Source: Catenuloplanes niger
GTDB taxonomy: Bacteria > Actinomycetota > Actinomycetes > Mycobacteriales > Micromonosporaceae
NCBI RefSeq assembly: GCF_031458255.1
Contig: NZ_JAVDYC010000001.1
Coordinates: forward strand, 7,922,501 to 7,986,500
Direction of reading: 5' to 3'
DNA length: 64,000 nt
Shown here: in pieces, positions 34,519 through 44,015 of the stretch
Layout of the letters: each line of letters begins with the position of its first letter
How positions within the stretch are numbered: the first letter of the stretch is position 1
The notes under the pieces: model-generated
The model's database searches: none
The model's input: the letters and a program-made list of their open reading frames with translations, nothing else
Told to the model about the DNA's origin: nothing
Translations under genes and position numbers: made by a program

Positions 34519-35784
34519 TCAGCCGACCTCGTTCTTGACCCGCTCGCCCATCTCCCTCAGGCCGTCCGGGACCGTCTTCTCACCCGCCATGATCAGCTCG
34601 TGCTGCTCCTTGAGGATCGCGTCCACGTCGGAGGACGTCTCGCTGACCGGCATCTCCAGCATGATCTCGTCCGGCGCGAACGCCTTCTTCGCGGTCTCGT
34701 CGTTCGGCATGCCGGCCACCCCGGCGTACGCGGCCAGCACCGCGTCGTCGGTGAACGACGGGTAGATGCCGATCTTGGCGACCGCGGTCGCGCCCTTCTC
34801 GCCGGACGCGAACTCCACGAACTTCCGCGCACCCGCCGAGTTGGCCGCGTTCTTGTTCACCGCGAACGCGGTCGGCGAACCGAACGTCTTGACGCCCGCA
34901 CCCTCGGCCGGCTGCGGCATCGGCGCGACGCCCCAGTCGATGTCGTGCTTGCCGGCGGCCTTGTCCGCGAGCAGGCGGGCCGAGTACCACGCGCCCATCG
35001 GCACGAACGCGGCCTTGCCGGTGGAGAACTGGCTGTCGTAGCTGACCTTCTGGCTGTTCGCGGTGGCCCACGGCATGATCGAGCCGGACTTCTCCAGGTC
35101 CTGCGTCATCGTGTACTGGTCGGCCATCCAGGAGTAGTCACCGCTCAGCTGGTCGCCGCCGTTCTGTGACGCCGCGATCGCCTGCACGACCGAGCGCCAG
35201 ACGTGGTGGTACGCGCCGTAGACCTTGTTCGCGCCGTCGCCGGTGGTCTTCTCCTTGACCAGCGCCGCGTACTCGTCCCAGGTCAGGTTCGCCAGGTCCG
35301 CGTCGCCGACCAGCTCCCTGTTGTAGTAGAGGACCCAGAAGTCCTGCCGGTACGGCAACGCGTAGTACTTGCCGTCCAGGTCGTACGAGTCCAGCCCGCG
35401 ATAGCTCTCCTTGGGCAGGCCGTCCACCAGGTCGGTCAGGTCCGCGAGCTGGCCGCGGGTGCCGTACCGGGCGTAGTCGGTCACGTTCTTCATGGTCAGC
35501 ACGTCGGTCTTGTCGCCACCGGCCAGCATGGTGGTGACCTTCTCGGCGTAGTCGTCGCCGGCCAGCAGGTCGACCGGCTGGATGTCGATCGTCGGGTTCT
35601 CCGCCTCGAACGCGTCGAACAGCGCCTTGAACTCCGGCGTCTGGTCGTACGCCCAGACCGCGACGGTCAGGACGTCCTTGCCGTCCGCGGTCTTGGCCGG
35701 CTCGTCACCGCCGCCGCCACAGGCGGAGGTGACCAGGACCAGCGCGGTCGCGACCGCCAGGTTTTTCATGAGGTGCCTCTTCAT
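34519..35784 (-). CDS. Sugar ABC transporter substrate-binding lipoprotein
   Basis: A 421-residue lipoprotein with signal peptide and lipobox TSAC at about residue 20-23. The mature part is a cluster-B (MalE-like) extracellular binding protein: LTVAVWAYDQTPEFKALFDAFEAENP (in part), ALPYRQDFWVLYYNRELV, and GAWYSARLLADKAAG. AAGGAG lies about 9 nt before the ATG. Aromatic residues around YYALPYRQDFWVLYYN suggest a sugar ligand, but which one is unknown. Confidence 0.93.
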   Translation of the reverse strand: MKRHLMKNLAVATALVLVTSACGGGGDEPAKTADGKDVLTVAVWAYDQTPEFKALFDAFEAENPTIDIQPVDLLAGDDYAEKVTTMLAGGDKTDVLTMKNVTDYARYGTRGQLADLTDLVDGLPKESYRGLDSYDLDGKYYALPYRQDFWVLYYNRELVGDADLANLTWDEYAALVKEKTTGDGANKVYGAYHHVWRSVVQAIAASQNGGDQLSGDYSWMADQYTMTQDLEKSGSIMPWATANSQKVSYDSQFSTGKAAFVPMGAWYSARLLADKAAGKHDIDWGVAPMPQPAEGAGVKTFGSPTAFAVNKNAANSAGARKFVEFASGEKGATAVAKIGIYPSFTDDAVLAAYAGVAGMPNDETAKKAFAPDEIMLEMPVSETSSDVDAILKEQHELIMAGEKTVPDGLREMGERVKNEVG

Positions 35785-35812
35785 GAAAAATGACTCCTTT
35801 GTCGGTTATTTC

Positions 35813-36820
35813 TTACGCGTGCGTCGTGAGCAGGTCTGCGGTGACTTCCGCGTGCAGCGGTTCGGCCGCGACCCAGCGGCCCAGCTCGTCCAGCGCGAAG
35901 TCGCTGAGCCGCAGGATCTCCGTGCCGAGCGACCCCGCGATGTGCGGCGTGATCATGACGTTGGGCACGGACCGGAGCGGATGGTCCCGGGGGAGCGGCT
36001 CCGGGTCGGTGACGTCGAGGATCGCGAAGAGCCGCCCGGACCGGCACTCGCGCTCCAGGGCCCGCGGGTCGATCAGGCTCCCGCGCGCGGTGTTGATGAC
36101 GGTGGCGTGGTCGGGCAGCAGCGCCAGCTCGGCCGCGCCGATCATGCCTCTGGTGTGCTCGTTCTCCGGTGCGTGCAGGGTCAGCACGTCGCTGGTGCGC
36201 AACAGCGATTCCAGATCCGCGGGTACGCCACCGGCGCGCCGCACCTCGGCCGGGTCGGCGAACGGGTCCGCCACCAGGCACTGCGCGTGGTCGAGCAGGC
36301 CGAGCAGCCGAACCACGCGGCGCCCGATCCGGGAGAAGCCGACCACGCCGATCGTCCGGCGGAAGTTGGACAGGTCGCCGTAGCCGTCCCGGTGCCCCCA
36401 CGCGGTCTGGTTCGCCGGGTCCGCGGCCAGGAACGGCGCCTTCTTGCCGGCCAGGATGATCGCCGCGAGGGTGAACTCGGCGACCGGGATCGCGTTGATG
36501 TCGGCCGCGTTGCTGACCCGCAGACCCCGGCGCCAGACCTCGTCGCTGACCAGCGGGCGGACCGTACCGGCGCAGTGGATGATCGCCTTGAGCCGTGCCG
36601 CCCCGGCCAGCCGCTCGCCGGTCAGCTGCGGCGCCCCCCACGACGTGAGCAGCACGTCCGCGTTCCTCAGTCGTTCCTGGGCGCCGGGCGAGTCGAGCTC
36701 GTCCACCCAGACCGGGTCGCCCAGTGCCACCATGCCGGCCAGCCGGTCGAGGCGCTCCCGGTCGAAGTGCGCCCGGAACGAGCTCTCGTCCATGACGAGC
36801 AGCGCCCGCGGCTTTGACAC
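35813..36820 (-). CDS. D-2-hydroxyacid dehydrogenase family protein
   Basis: About 335 residues. The NAD-binding motif IGVVGFSRIGRRVVRLL is near residue 165. The catalytic Arg segment is INTARGSLID, the Glu is in AILDVTDPEPL, and the His in ITPHIAGS. Members reduce 2-keto acids or oxidise sugar-derived hydroxyacids. It is the first gene of the ABC-importer operon (28 bp before the binding-protein gene), so it likely acts on the imported compound or its product. GTG start with GGGAGG 6 nt upstream. Confidence 0.88.
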   Translation of the reverse strand: MSKPRALLVMDESSFRAHFDRERLDRLAGMVALGDPVWVDELDSPGAQERLRNADVLLTSWGAPQLTGERLAGAARLKAIIHCAGTVRPLVSDEVWRRGLRVSNAADINAIPVAEFTLAAIILAGKKAPFLAADPANQTAWGHRDGYGDLSNFRRTIGVVGFSRIGRRVVRLLGLLDHAQCLVADPFADPAEVRRAGGVPADLESLLRTSDVLTLHAPENEHTRGMIGAAELALLPDHATVINTARGSLIDPRALERECRSGRLFAILDVTDPEPLPRDHPLRSVPNVMITPHIAGSLGTEILRLSDFALDELGRWVAAEPLHAEVTADLLTTHA

Positions 36821-36951
36821 TGGTGCCTCCCGCTCAGATTCGGTAAAAGGTGAGCTGGGTTACATGAATAACGGCAGGCGAACATGGAGGCCAGACCTCG
36901 TAACCTGCCGGACACAAACGTTCAGACTCGAACACCGCACCTGGGGGCGCC
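36821..36951. promoter_or_regulatory. Divergent promoter region of the importer and its regulator
   Basis: The 131 bp between the dehydrogenase and the DeoR/LacI gene contain GTTC-AGACTC-GAAC (36920-36933), an inverted repeat, and GTTACATGAATAAC (around 36858), a partial palindrome. Either could be the regulator's operator. No -10 stands out. Confidence 0.4.
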
Positions 36952-38058
36952 GTGCAGCCGGATCGCATGTTCAACCTGCAGCGCCAGGAACGCCTGCTCG
37001 GCGAGCTGCGCCGGCACGGCGCGGTCCGGGTGCGTGACCTGGCCCGTGACTTCGGCGTCTCCGAACTGACCATCCGCCGCGACATCGCCGCGCTCGCCGA
37101 CCGCAACCTGCTCACCAAGGTGCACGGCGGCGCCACGCTGCCGATCGACTTCGTGCCACCGTCGCAGCGGCCGCGGCGGGCGCCGGCGACCCGGTTCACC
37201 ATCGGGATGGTGGTGCCGTCGCTGGACTTCTACTGGCCCGCGATCGTCGCCGGCGCGCGGACCGCCGCCGCCGTGCTCGGCGTCAGCATCCAGCTCCGCG
37301 GCTCCAGCTACGACCAGGACGAGGACCGCCGCCAGATCACCCGCCTGATCGAGGCGCAACAGGTCCAGGGCCTGCTGCTGGCCCCGAGCCCGGACGGCGA
37401 CGGCGACCGCCTGGACGAGATGATCGAATGGATCGGCCGGCTACCGGTCCCGACGATCCTGGTCGAACGTCAGCCGTCCCGCTGGACCCCGACGCCCCGG
37501 CAACTGGAATGGGTCCGCAGCGACCACGCGCTCGGCGTCGAGCTGGCCGTGCGCCACCTGTGGGAGCACGGGCACCGGCGGATCGGCCTGGTGCTCTCCA
37601 AGGGCAGCCCCACCTCCGCACACCTGGAACGCGGCTGGCGCGCGGTCTGCGCCGACCTCGGGCTCCCGGACGAGCTGCTGATCCGCGAGTCGGTGGCGCT
37701 GGACGCGCCCGGCCACCGCGAGAAGATCGCCGCCATCCTCGCGGCCTGCCGCCGCACCGGCACGCGCGCGCTGATCGTGCACAGCGACCCGGACGCGATG
37801 TCGGTCGCCCAGTTCTGCGCGGAACAGGGCATGTCCATCCCCGGCGACCTGGCCATCGTCTCGTACGACGACGAGGTGGCCCACCTGGCCGAGCCCGCGC
37901 TGACCGCGGTCCGCCCACCGAAGAACCACGTGGGCCGGGTCGCGGTCGAACTGATGGTGTCCCGGCTCCTGGAGGGCGAGCGCCGCCCGTCCCAGCAGGT
38001 CCTGGTCACCCCGGAACTGGTGATCCGCAGCTCGTCCCTGCCGCGCGTGGTGCGATAG
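36952..38058 (+). CDS. DeoR-HTH/LacI-sensor hybrid transcriptional regulator
   Basis: About 368 residues. The N-terminal 60 are a DeoR-type helix-turn-helix (RQERLLGELRRHGAVRVRDLARDFGVSELTIRRDIAAL shown in part as GVSELTIRRDIAAL). From about residue 82 follows a LacI-type periplasmic-binding domain (FTIGMVVPSLDFYWPAIVAGA, GHRRIGLVLSKGSP, AIVSYDDEVAHLAEPALTAVRPP). The effector is presumably a sugar. It is divergent from the importer operon and is its likely regulator. GTG at 36952 is preferred (GGGGGC upstream); an ATG five codons later is possible. A GC hairpin follows the stop at about 38058-38093. Confidence 0.9.
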   Translation: MQPDRMFNLQRQERLLGELRRHGAVRVRDLARDFGVSELTIRRDIAALADRNLLTKVHGGATLPIDFVPPSQRPRRAPATRFTIGMVVPSLDFYWPAIVAGARTAAAVLGVSIQLRGSSYDQDEDRRQITRLIEAQQVQGLLLAPSPDGDGDRLDEMIEWIGRLPVPTILVERQPSRWTPTPRQLEWVRSDHALGVELAVRHLWEHGHRRIGLVLSKGSPTSAHLERGWRAVCADLGLPDELLIRESVALDAPGHREKIAAILAACRRTGTRALIVHSDPDAMSVAQFCAEQGMSIPGDLAIVSYDDEVAHLAEPALTAVRPPKNHVGRVAVELMVSRLLEGERRPSQQVLVTPELVIRSSSLPRVVR

Positions 38059-38118
38059 CAGCGTCGGCGTCCGCCGATCGCTACGCTGCTTGCGTATCGA
38101 CGCGAATCATGGACGGGG

Positions 38119-38589
38119 ATGCGGATGACGCAGGTGACCGGTGCGCGGCCGTACGCAGCGGCTGGGGCGCTCTTCCAAGACGATGCGGGCCGCGTTCTGC
38201 TCGTGATTCCCACCTACAAGCAGCAGCACGACATTCCCGGTGGCATGGTGGAGCCCGGCGAGACGCCCCGGGCCGCTTGCGAGCGGGAGATCCGCGAGGA
38301 ACTGTCGCTGCACCGTACAGTCGGACGGCTTCTGGTAGTCGACAGCCAGGTTTATCCGACCGGCGATGACATCCTGCTGTTCATCTTCGACGGTGGTGAA
38401 TTGTCGCCCGACGAGCGGGACTCCCTCGCTCCGGACGGCGTCGAAATCTCCGGGTTTCACTTCGCCGCGCCGGAGACACTCGATCGGTTCGTTCCCGGAG
38501 ACTTCGCGTCTCGCCTGGTCAACGCCGTAGCGGCGCGTCGTTCCGGTGACACCTTCGACCTGGACAAGGGCCGTCGGACGTGCGCGTGA
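38119..38589 (+). CDS. NUDIX hydrolase
   Basis: About 156 residues. The Nudix box is GGMVEPGETPRAACEREIREEL (given as GGMVEPGET and EREIREEL), fully conserved. These enzymes cleave X-linked nucleoside diphosphates. Its stop overlaps the GTG of the SIR2-like gene by 4 bp. This coupling suggests work on NAD or ADP-ribose derivatives, but that is inference. The ATG at 38125 is an alternative start. Confidence 0.88.
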   Translation: MRMTQVTGARPYAAAGALFQDDAGRVLLVIPTYKQQHDIPGGMVEPGETPRAACEREIREELSLHRTVGRLLVVDSQVYPTGDDILLFIFDGGELSPDERDSLAPDGVEISGFHFAAPETLDRFVPGDFASRLVNAVAARRSGDTFDLDKGRRTCA

Positions 38590-40520
38590 ACGAGGAGATG
38601 TCCCTCGACGAAGCGGTGGACTGGCTGGCAGCGGACCGATCTTGCCTGCCGTTCTGCGGTGCGGGTGCCTCCATCCCGGCTCCGGCCTGCGCCCCGGGCA
38701 TCGCCGTGCCGCTCGGCGCCACCACCAGGTTGCTGGCCGAAGTGGCGGGATGGCCGGATTTCGATCACTCTCCCGGGATGGAGCGGGTGCGTGGTGATCT
38801 CCTGCCCGAGTCGTGTTACGGCGCGATCGCCTCCGTCGCGGGCACGGCCGACCACCTCCGGCTCTGGTCCTCGTATGCGTGGAGTGACGTGCCCGGAGAA
38901 CCGGGGCCACTGCCGAACGCCGGACACCACCTGTTGGTCCACATCGCGCAACGGCATGCCCTCCCGGTGCTGACGACGAACTTCGACTGCTTCATCGAGG
39001 ACGCGGCGGAGCGCCAAGGACTACGACCGATCGTGGCGCTGCCGGACCGGCGGGACCGTTTCCCGAAGATACGCACCAGAGACGGCGAGGTGGCGGTCTG
39101 GAAACTGCACGGCAGTGCGTCGGACATCGGCACGATCCGAAGCCAGGCAGCGGACCTGGCGCGCAGTTCACCCCGGGCGCTGCGGGACCAGCTGCGGCTC
39201 GGAGCGAAGCGGGTGCTGATCGTCGGCTACAGCGGGCGCGATTTCGACATCTTCCCGGTGCTTGCCGAACTTGCCACCACCGCCGAATGCGTATGGGTGG
39301 ACCTGAACTTCCCTCCGGAACACCGCGCCTTCACAATGCGAAACTGCCGCCGGGTCACGGCGAGCTTCGAGGACCTCGCGCGCCGGTTCTGGCGGGCACA
39401 CCCGGCTGGCTCGGATGCGGCGCGTACCGCGCTTGACGCGGTTCTCTCGCGGTCGGACACGCATTCGGAGGAGATCAGACTCCGGTACGTCGGCCGGGTG
39501 CGCGATGCCACCGTGGCGAGCCTGGCACCCGTTCTGAACAGTAATCCGCGTCGTGCCTCACTGGCGCTCGCCACCGCGGTGGCTACGGTCGCCGACTTCC
39601 CCGTCGTCAACGAGATCCTCGCCGCCGGTGAGAGCACGACGGTGCGCGGCCTGTTGCTCGAATCATTCGCCGCGAGTTCGACGGATCGCCACCGCGACGC
39701 GGAACAGGCGGCACGCGCCGCGGGACGCGCAGCCTGGCGTGCGGGGGACGTCTTCGGTGTCGGCCGTGCCGAGATCGCGGTGTGTTACGCCCGGGTCCGC
39801 CGATTCGTCGGTACGATTCGGGATCCCGAGATCTCCGCGCCGTCACCGGAACCTGTGCGGGCGGTGCTGGCCTCAGCCCGGCTGGTCGCCGACGTCCTGC
39901 TGCTGTCACCGGTCTTCGCGGTCGCGTCCGCTCTCGTCGCCCGGCGCGCGGAGAACAGGCGGCATTACGACGCGCTCGACTTCTGCGCCGACTACGCTGA
40001 ACAGCTGATCCGGTTGGGCGGGATGGTAGCCGTCATCCTCGGGCGCCTGCCTCGAGGCACCGGGCGTGCGTCGGACACGATGTGGCGGTTGATCGGCGCC
40101 GCCGCCTCATCCGTCGGTTACATACGCGGTGTCCTCAACACCAAGAAGTACCGGTCCCGGGGGCAACCGGTGACGGAGGCGGAAGAGGCCGCCATCGCCG
40201 CGTCGTTCATCGGTGACGCGGTGGCGGGTGCCCTTCTTGCCCGAGACAACGCGGCTCGCCACCTAAAGCAGATGACCGAGGCGTCCGACGCGGACCGAGA
40301 GGCCGTCCGCGCCGCCGCCGAACGTGACCTCCATCGAGGCTATCTGCTGGCGACACGCGCGGACGTACCCTCTCTCCAGCTGAAGATCCTGCTGATGGTG
40401 CGTCGGCATGGCCTGATCGAGCCACCTCTTGCCGATCCCGCCGGCGTTGTCGGCAGGCTGCAGGGTGAGGCCGACGAACATGCTGCCGCCCAGGTGAGGC
40501 ACCTGCTGCTGGGCCCGTGA
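38586..40520 (+). CDS. SIR2-like domain protein, candidate defence effector
   Basis: About 644 residues. The N-terminal 240 form a SIR2-like NAD-binding domain: FCGAGASIP near residue 25, LTTNFDCFIEDA with the Asn-Asp pair, VWKLHGSASD with the catalytic His, and LIVGYSGRDFDIFPVL near residue 215. The C-terminal 400 residues are helical and match nothing I recognise. SIR2-type domains with such extensions act as NAD-depleting effectors in several anti-phage systems. GTG start overlaps the NUDIX stop; the ATG four codons on is possible. It ends 8 bp before the convergent 2-TM gene. Confidence 0.82.
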   Translation: MNEEMSLDEAVDWLAADRSCLPFCGAGASIPAPACAPGIAVPLGATTRLLAEVAGWPDFDHSPGMERVRGDLLPESCYGAIASVAGTADHLRLWSSYAWSDVPGEPGPLPNAGHHLLVHIAQRHALPVLTTNFDCFIEDAAERQGLRPIVALPDRRDRFPKIRTRDGEVAVWKLHGSASDIGTIRSQAADLARSSPRALRDQLRLGAKRVLIVGYSGRDFDIFPVLAELATTAECVWVDLNFPPEHRAFTMRNCRRVTASFEDLARRFWRAHPAGSDAARTALDAVLSRSDTHSEEIRLRYVGRVRDATVASLAPVLNSNPRRASLALATAVATVADFPVVNEILAAGESTTVRGLLLESFAASSTDRHRDAEQAARAAGRAAWRAGDVFGVGRAEIAVCYARVRRFVGTIRDPEISAPSPEPVRAVLASARLVADVLLLSPVFAVASALVARRAENRRHYDALDFCADYAEQLIRLGGMVAVILGRLPRGTGRASDTMWRLIGAAASSVGYIRGVLNTKKYRSRGQPVTEAEEAAIAASFIGDAVAGALLARDNAARHLKQMTEASDADREAVRAAAERDLHRGYLLATRADVPSLQLKILLMVRRHGLIEPPLADPAGVVGRLQGEADEHAAAQVRHLLLGP

Positions 40521-40528
40521 ATCGATAC

Positions 40529-41554
40529 CTACCGCGGAGATCCACGAGTCCCGTCCAGGGCGGAGGCGCCGACGGAACCGAGGAAGCGGGCACGTGACCT
40601 CTCGAACTCTTCCGAGAGTTCGTGGAACAGGACATCATCCAGAGTGTCACCGGTCATCGCCTCGAAAAGTCCGACGACGTCGTCACGAGACGTCGAAACG
40701 GTGATCTCAAATCGCCGGGTAGAGGGAGATCGGCGAATCCTGGACAGCTCCGACTGTTGCATTCTATAGATTATAGAATCGCGCGGGAAACGCACCGTGC
40801 GAGGGAACACGGTGCCTCGATCCATGTCGCTGAAAAGCGATACCCAAACAGAGGCGTCGAATAACTCGAACCTGTCGAGTGCGGGCTCCTGAATGAACAG
40901 TATCTCAATGGAGTCGCAGCTGTGGCGCGCCTCGAAGAGCCCAACAAGCCCGGACAGCAGTGATCGGCGCATGTGTTGCCGCAGTTCGTCAGGACTTCTC
41001 GCGCCGACGCTTTGCTGAGCCAGGCGATATCTGAGACGGGCGTCCAGCGCGTACGGAACCCTAGGGTCTGGCAAGACGAAGTGAGCCTGAACCTGTCGGT
41101 TTCGGCTGGCCAGCAGTCGCATTGCGCAGAACTTCGCATGCAGGCCGTTGTACCAGTACTCCTTCGAGCTGTGCAGATCGTCCGTCATCTGCTCGTTGAA
41201 TGCCTGATTCGGGCGATCGGACGGCTCGAACTCGTCGGTGGGGAAGTAGCGCCTATGGTGTAGCCGTATGGCACTACGCATCTCATTGACAACCGACTGC
41301 CCGAGGCTTTCGCGAGTGAGCTTCTCGACAAAAAATGACTGCATGATGCCGAATGAGGCAGATACCAGAAGACCCGTCGCGACAGCGTTTATGCTGCTGC
41401 TAAGAAGGCTGTGGGGAAGAGTTGATCCCCACCAGAGAAGGCATATTGACAAGATGGCTGAGCCAAGGAGAAGGCTGATCTGGCTTGTTTGTGAGAGGCG
41501 CTTCAGTGTGGCGCTCAATGTGGCTCGAAGATTTTCCTCAGGCGAATATGGCAT
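40529..41554 (-). CDS. 2-TM membrane protein with PLD-like soluble domain
   Basis: About 341 residues. Two hydrophobic segments (residues about 25-45 and 50-70) are followed by a soluble domain of 260 residues. Its segments AHFVLPDPRVPYALDARLRYRLAQQS and SIEILFIQEPALDRFELFDASVW have the strand-helix pattern of phospholipase-D-like or related domains, but I see no HKD motif, so catalysis is doubtful. It resembles the 2-TM protein at 49361 in layout. The DNA here is visibly less GC-rich than the flanks. Function unknown. Confidence 0.6.
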   Translation of the reverse strand: MPYSPEENLRATLSATLKRLSQTSQISLLLGSAILSICLLWWGSTLPHSLLSSSINAVATGLLVSASFGIMQSFFVEKLTRESLGQSVVNEMRSAIRLHHRRYFPTDEFEPSDRPNQAFNEQMTDDLHSSKEYWYNGLHAKFCAMRLLASRNRQVQAHFVLPDPRVPYALDARLRYRLAQQSVGARSPDELRQHMRRSLLSGLVGLFEARHSCDSIEILFIQEPALDRFELFDASVWVSLFSDMDRGTVFPRTVRFPRDSIIYRMQQSELSRIRRSPSTRRFEITVSTSRDDVVGLFEAMTGDTLDDVLFHELSEEFERSRARFLGSVGASALDGTRGSPR

Positions 41555-41604
41555 GGGCAGAATCTAGCACATAGAACGCTTCCGGAATGGAATGGTAAAT
41601 ATTA

Positions 41605-43034
41605 TCACGGCATTTCTTGGAAGCCGTGAATCCACGGCTTCTTGTTGTCGCTGAGCGTCATGACCGATTTGCTGGGGCGGTCACCTCTTGATTGTGCCAA
41701 GCTCAGTAGGATGGCGGCCAGGGCGCGCACCGAGTTTCGATGTAGTTCGATTCCGCTTCGCGATGCATCTGATTTCAAAAAGTCTTCGAATAGGTCCTTC
41801 CTGGCTTGGTTGCCAAGGCTGTCCGACGCGCTACCGGCGTTCCGGGGAACGAAAACTGTGCGACTGTCTGGCCGCCGATCAGATCGCTGTTGCGATAGAT
41901 GGAGACGTCAAACGAGTTTTCCGTCCTGTCGTCGGAACCACTTTGATAAGAGTGCGCTTGAATACTCATCAGCGGGCCGACCTGGACTGTGAGCCGTTCG
42001 TGGCGCGCTCGGCCGTTGCTCTTGTATGTGTCCGTGGGAAGGTTGAGCCAGGCGCGTCGCGAGAACGATGTCTGGAGTAGGGACAGTACTGTTGAAGTGA
42101 TCACCGAGGATCGCCGAAGGAATTGTCCTGTGATAATGGCGTCAGTTTCTCCCCACTGCTGCCTGGGGAGGGTGGAAGGGCGATCGAAATCCGCGAATCG
42201 ATTCCATTCTTCTTTGCCGAATGCGCGACGATAAGAGGAATCTGTCAGTTGATCAGTAAGGTCCAAAGGGCCGGAACTTGCCGACTCGAAGGAAAGATGG
42301 GTCGGTGGGCGATCGGCGTGGAAATTCGTCTCGCTTAGCCAGCACAGCAGATCCACGAAGTGATATCCGGAGTGCAGTAGTTTTCCATATCCGTACCGGT
42401 AAGGGTGGCCTTCCCGGAGGGCGAACTCCCATGGCATGTTCCAGGTTCCATCTGCGTGATATATGTCGATGTAGGTGATCGGCACGCCGAACTTTCTTAT
42501 GACGTCCTCTAGCGCCGACCTGATGGCGGTGTATCCCGGGTGCGCCCGTCGCTGCGTCTGTATGACCACGTGGCTACCCGTGGAGGTGGACCGTTCCGCC
42601 AGGTGGTTGTAGTCATCTATTAGGCGCAGGGCTGTTGACGAACTCCCTGCTCTCAGGTCGCGAGCGGTCGGTGGCTTCTCCAGCAGAACGTTGATCCCCC
42701 GCATCAGTGCCCATTCCGCGTACTGGAGATGGTGCATCGGTTCAGTTGCCACGATGCATCCCCAAGGGCGCTGGCCGTCGGACAGTAGTGTCCTGTCCAG
42801 CTGTTCCGTCGTCACATGCTTTTGGTGCGCTTCCTTGTCGTCGAGTAGAAGAACTGTGCTCGGCTGGACTGTGCGCGTGGACAAGTAATCGTACACCTCC
42901 TTCCGCTTGGATTCAATATCCACGATCGCTGATATATAAACCGATCCGCTGATATGGTGGCGTTCAAGTAGCGGATAGTAGAACGTCCTGGCGTACGGAC
43001 CGAAGCCGAACAGGATTATTGGACGACGAGTCAT
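41605..43034 (-). pseudogene. Frameshifted Gfo/Idh/MocA-family dehydrogenase
   Basis: The N-terminal Rossmann part is intact: IILFGFGPYARTFYYPLLER, then WGCIVATEPMHHLQYAEWAL and the EKPPTA motif. The reading frame closes at 41775, but another frame with clear coding character carries on to a TGA at 41605-41607. It includes SLGNQARKDLFEDFLKSD and MTLSDNKKPWIHGFQEMP. Adding one base in the GGGG run at 41844-41847 joins them into about 476 residues. So this is either a lost base in the genome, a sequencing error, or recoding. The gene is AGGAG-preceded and divergent from the TauD gene with only 45 bp between. The substrate is unknown; sugars or cyclitols are typical for the family. Confidence 0.72.
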
Positions 43035-43079
43035 TTTCGTAACTCCTGTCCCTTTTTTCTGAAGTAAAGGGTGAATATC

Positions 43080-44015
43080 GTGGATATCGCCAAATTGGAA
43101 TTTGTGCCAATCGCCGGTCATCTAGGGGCGGAAGTTCGAAATATCAGACTTGATCGTCCTTTGGGTGCGGATGCGGTGGCCGCCGTCCAGCAAGGGCTGA
43201 GCCGGTTCAAGGTGCTCTTCTTTCCGGAGCAGTGGTTGTCCCATGAGCAACAGACTGCTCTCGCGCAGCAATTCGGTACGCTTGCCAAATCGCATCCGTG
43301 GATCTCTGTGGTTGCCGGCCATCCCGCTGTTCATCCCTTGGTGACCGGGCGTTCCACGATTGTCGGACTGCAGGCTGCGCACCGCGCGCGGTGGCGCCGG
43401 CCTGCAGCTCTGTCGGGATGGCACGCGGATCTCACCGCGGTCGTCAACCCGCCGAAGTTCAATATCCTCAGAGCGGATTCGGTGACGAGTCGAGGAGGTG
43501 ACACGATCTGGGCGGACATGGTGGCCGCATATGAGAACCTGTCTGATCCACTCCGACGTCTGGTCGACGGTCTGACGGCTCTGCACCGATACGGTGTCGG
43601 CTACGTGCCGTACGGAGGCGTGCAGGATGAGTACAGCGAAAGGGTCCGCTCTGTAGCTTTGGCCTCGTGTCATCCGGTAGTTCGAGTTGTCCCGGAAACG
43701 GATAAGCGGGCGCTCTTTGTGAACCCGTCCTTCACCAGCCACATCGAAGAAGTCAGCCCGGCGGAAAGCGCGCATCTGCTTGCGCTGCTCTTTGAGCACG
43801 CCACCCGGACGGAGTTTACGGTGCGGTACCGATGGCGCCCTGGTGATCTTGCTCTTTGGGACAATCGCACCACGATCCATGCCGCACCCGAGGATCATGA
43901 ACACCTCGGTGAGGAACGCGTGATGTATCGAGTGTTCGTCGCAGGTGATCGCGCAATTGGCCCGCTTGGGCAGGTCTCCCGAACTGTGTGCGGTGAGGAC
44001 TACCCGAGGGCGTGA
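43080..44015 (+). CDS. TauD/TfdA-family 2-oxoglutarate dioxygenase
   Basis: About 311 residues. The iron triad is HxD in SGWHADLTAVV (about residue 115-117) and the distal His in TTIHAAPEDHEH, with the 2OG-binding Arg in VMYRVF. Further: FKVLFFPEQWLSHEQQTALAQQFG and LALWDNRTTIH are classic TauD/TfdA segments. Members hydroxylate taurine, herbicides or unusual amino acids; the substrate is not known. GTG at 43080 has AAAGGG about 8 nt upstream; GTG at 43071 is an alternative with worse spacing. It is divergent from the Gfo/Idh gene. Confidence 0.88.
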   Translation: MDIAKLEFVPIAGHLGAEVRNIRLDRPLGADAVAAVQQGLSRFKVLFFPEQWLSHEQQTALAQQFGTLAKSHPWISVVAGHPAVHPLVTGRSTIVGLQAAHRARWRRPAALSGWHADLTAVVNPPKFNILRADSVTSRGGDTIWADMVAAYENLSDPLRRLVDGLTALHRYGVGYVPYGGVQDEYSERVRSVALASCHPVVRVVPETDKRALFVNPSFTSHIEEVSPAESAHLLALLFEHATRTEFTVRYRWRPGDLALWDNRTTIHAAPEDHEHLGEERVMYRVFVAGDRAIGPLGQVSRTVCGEDYPRA

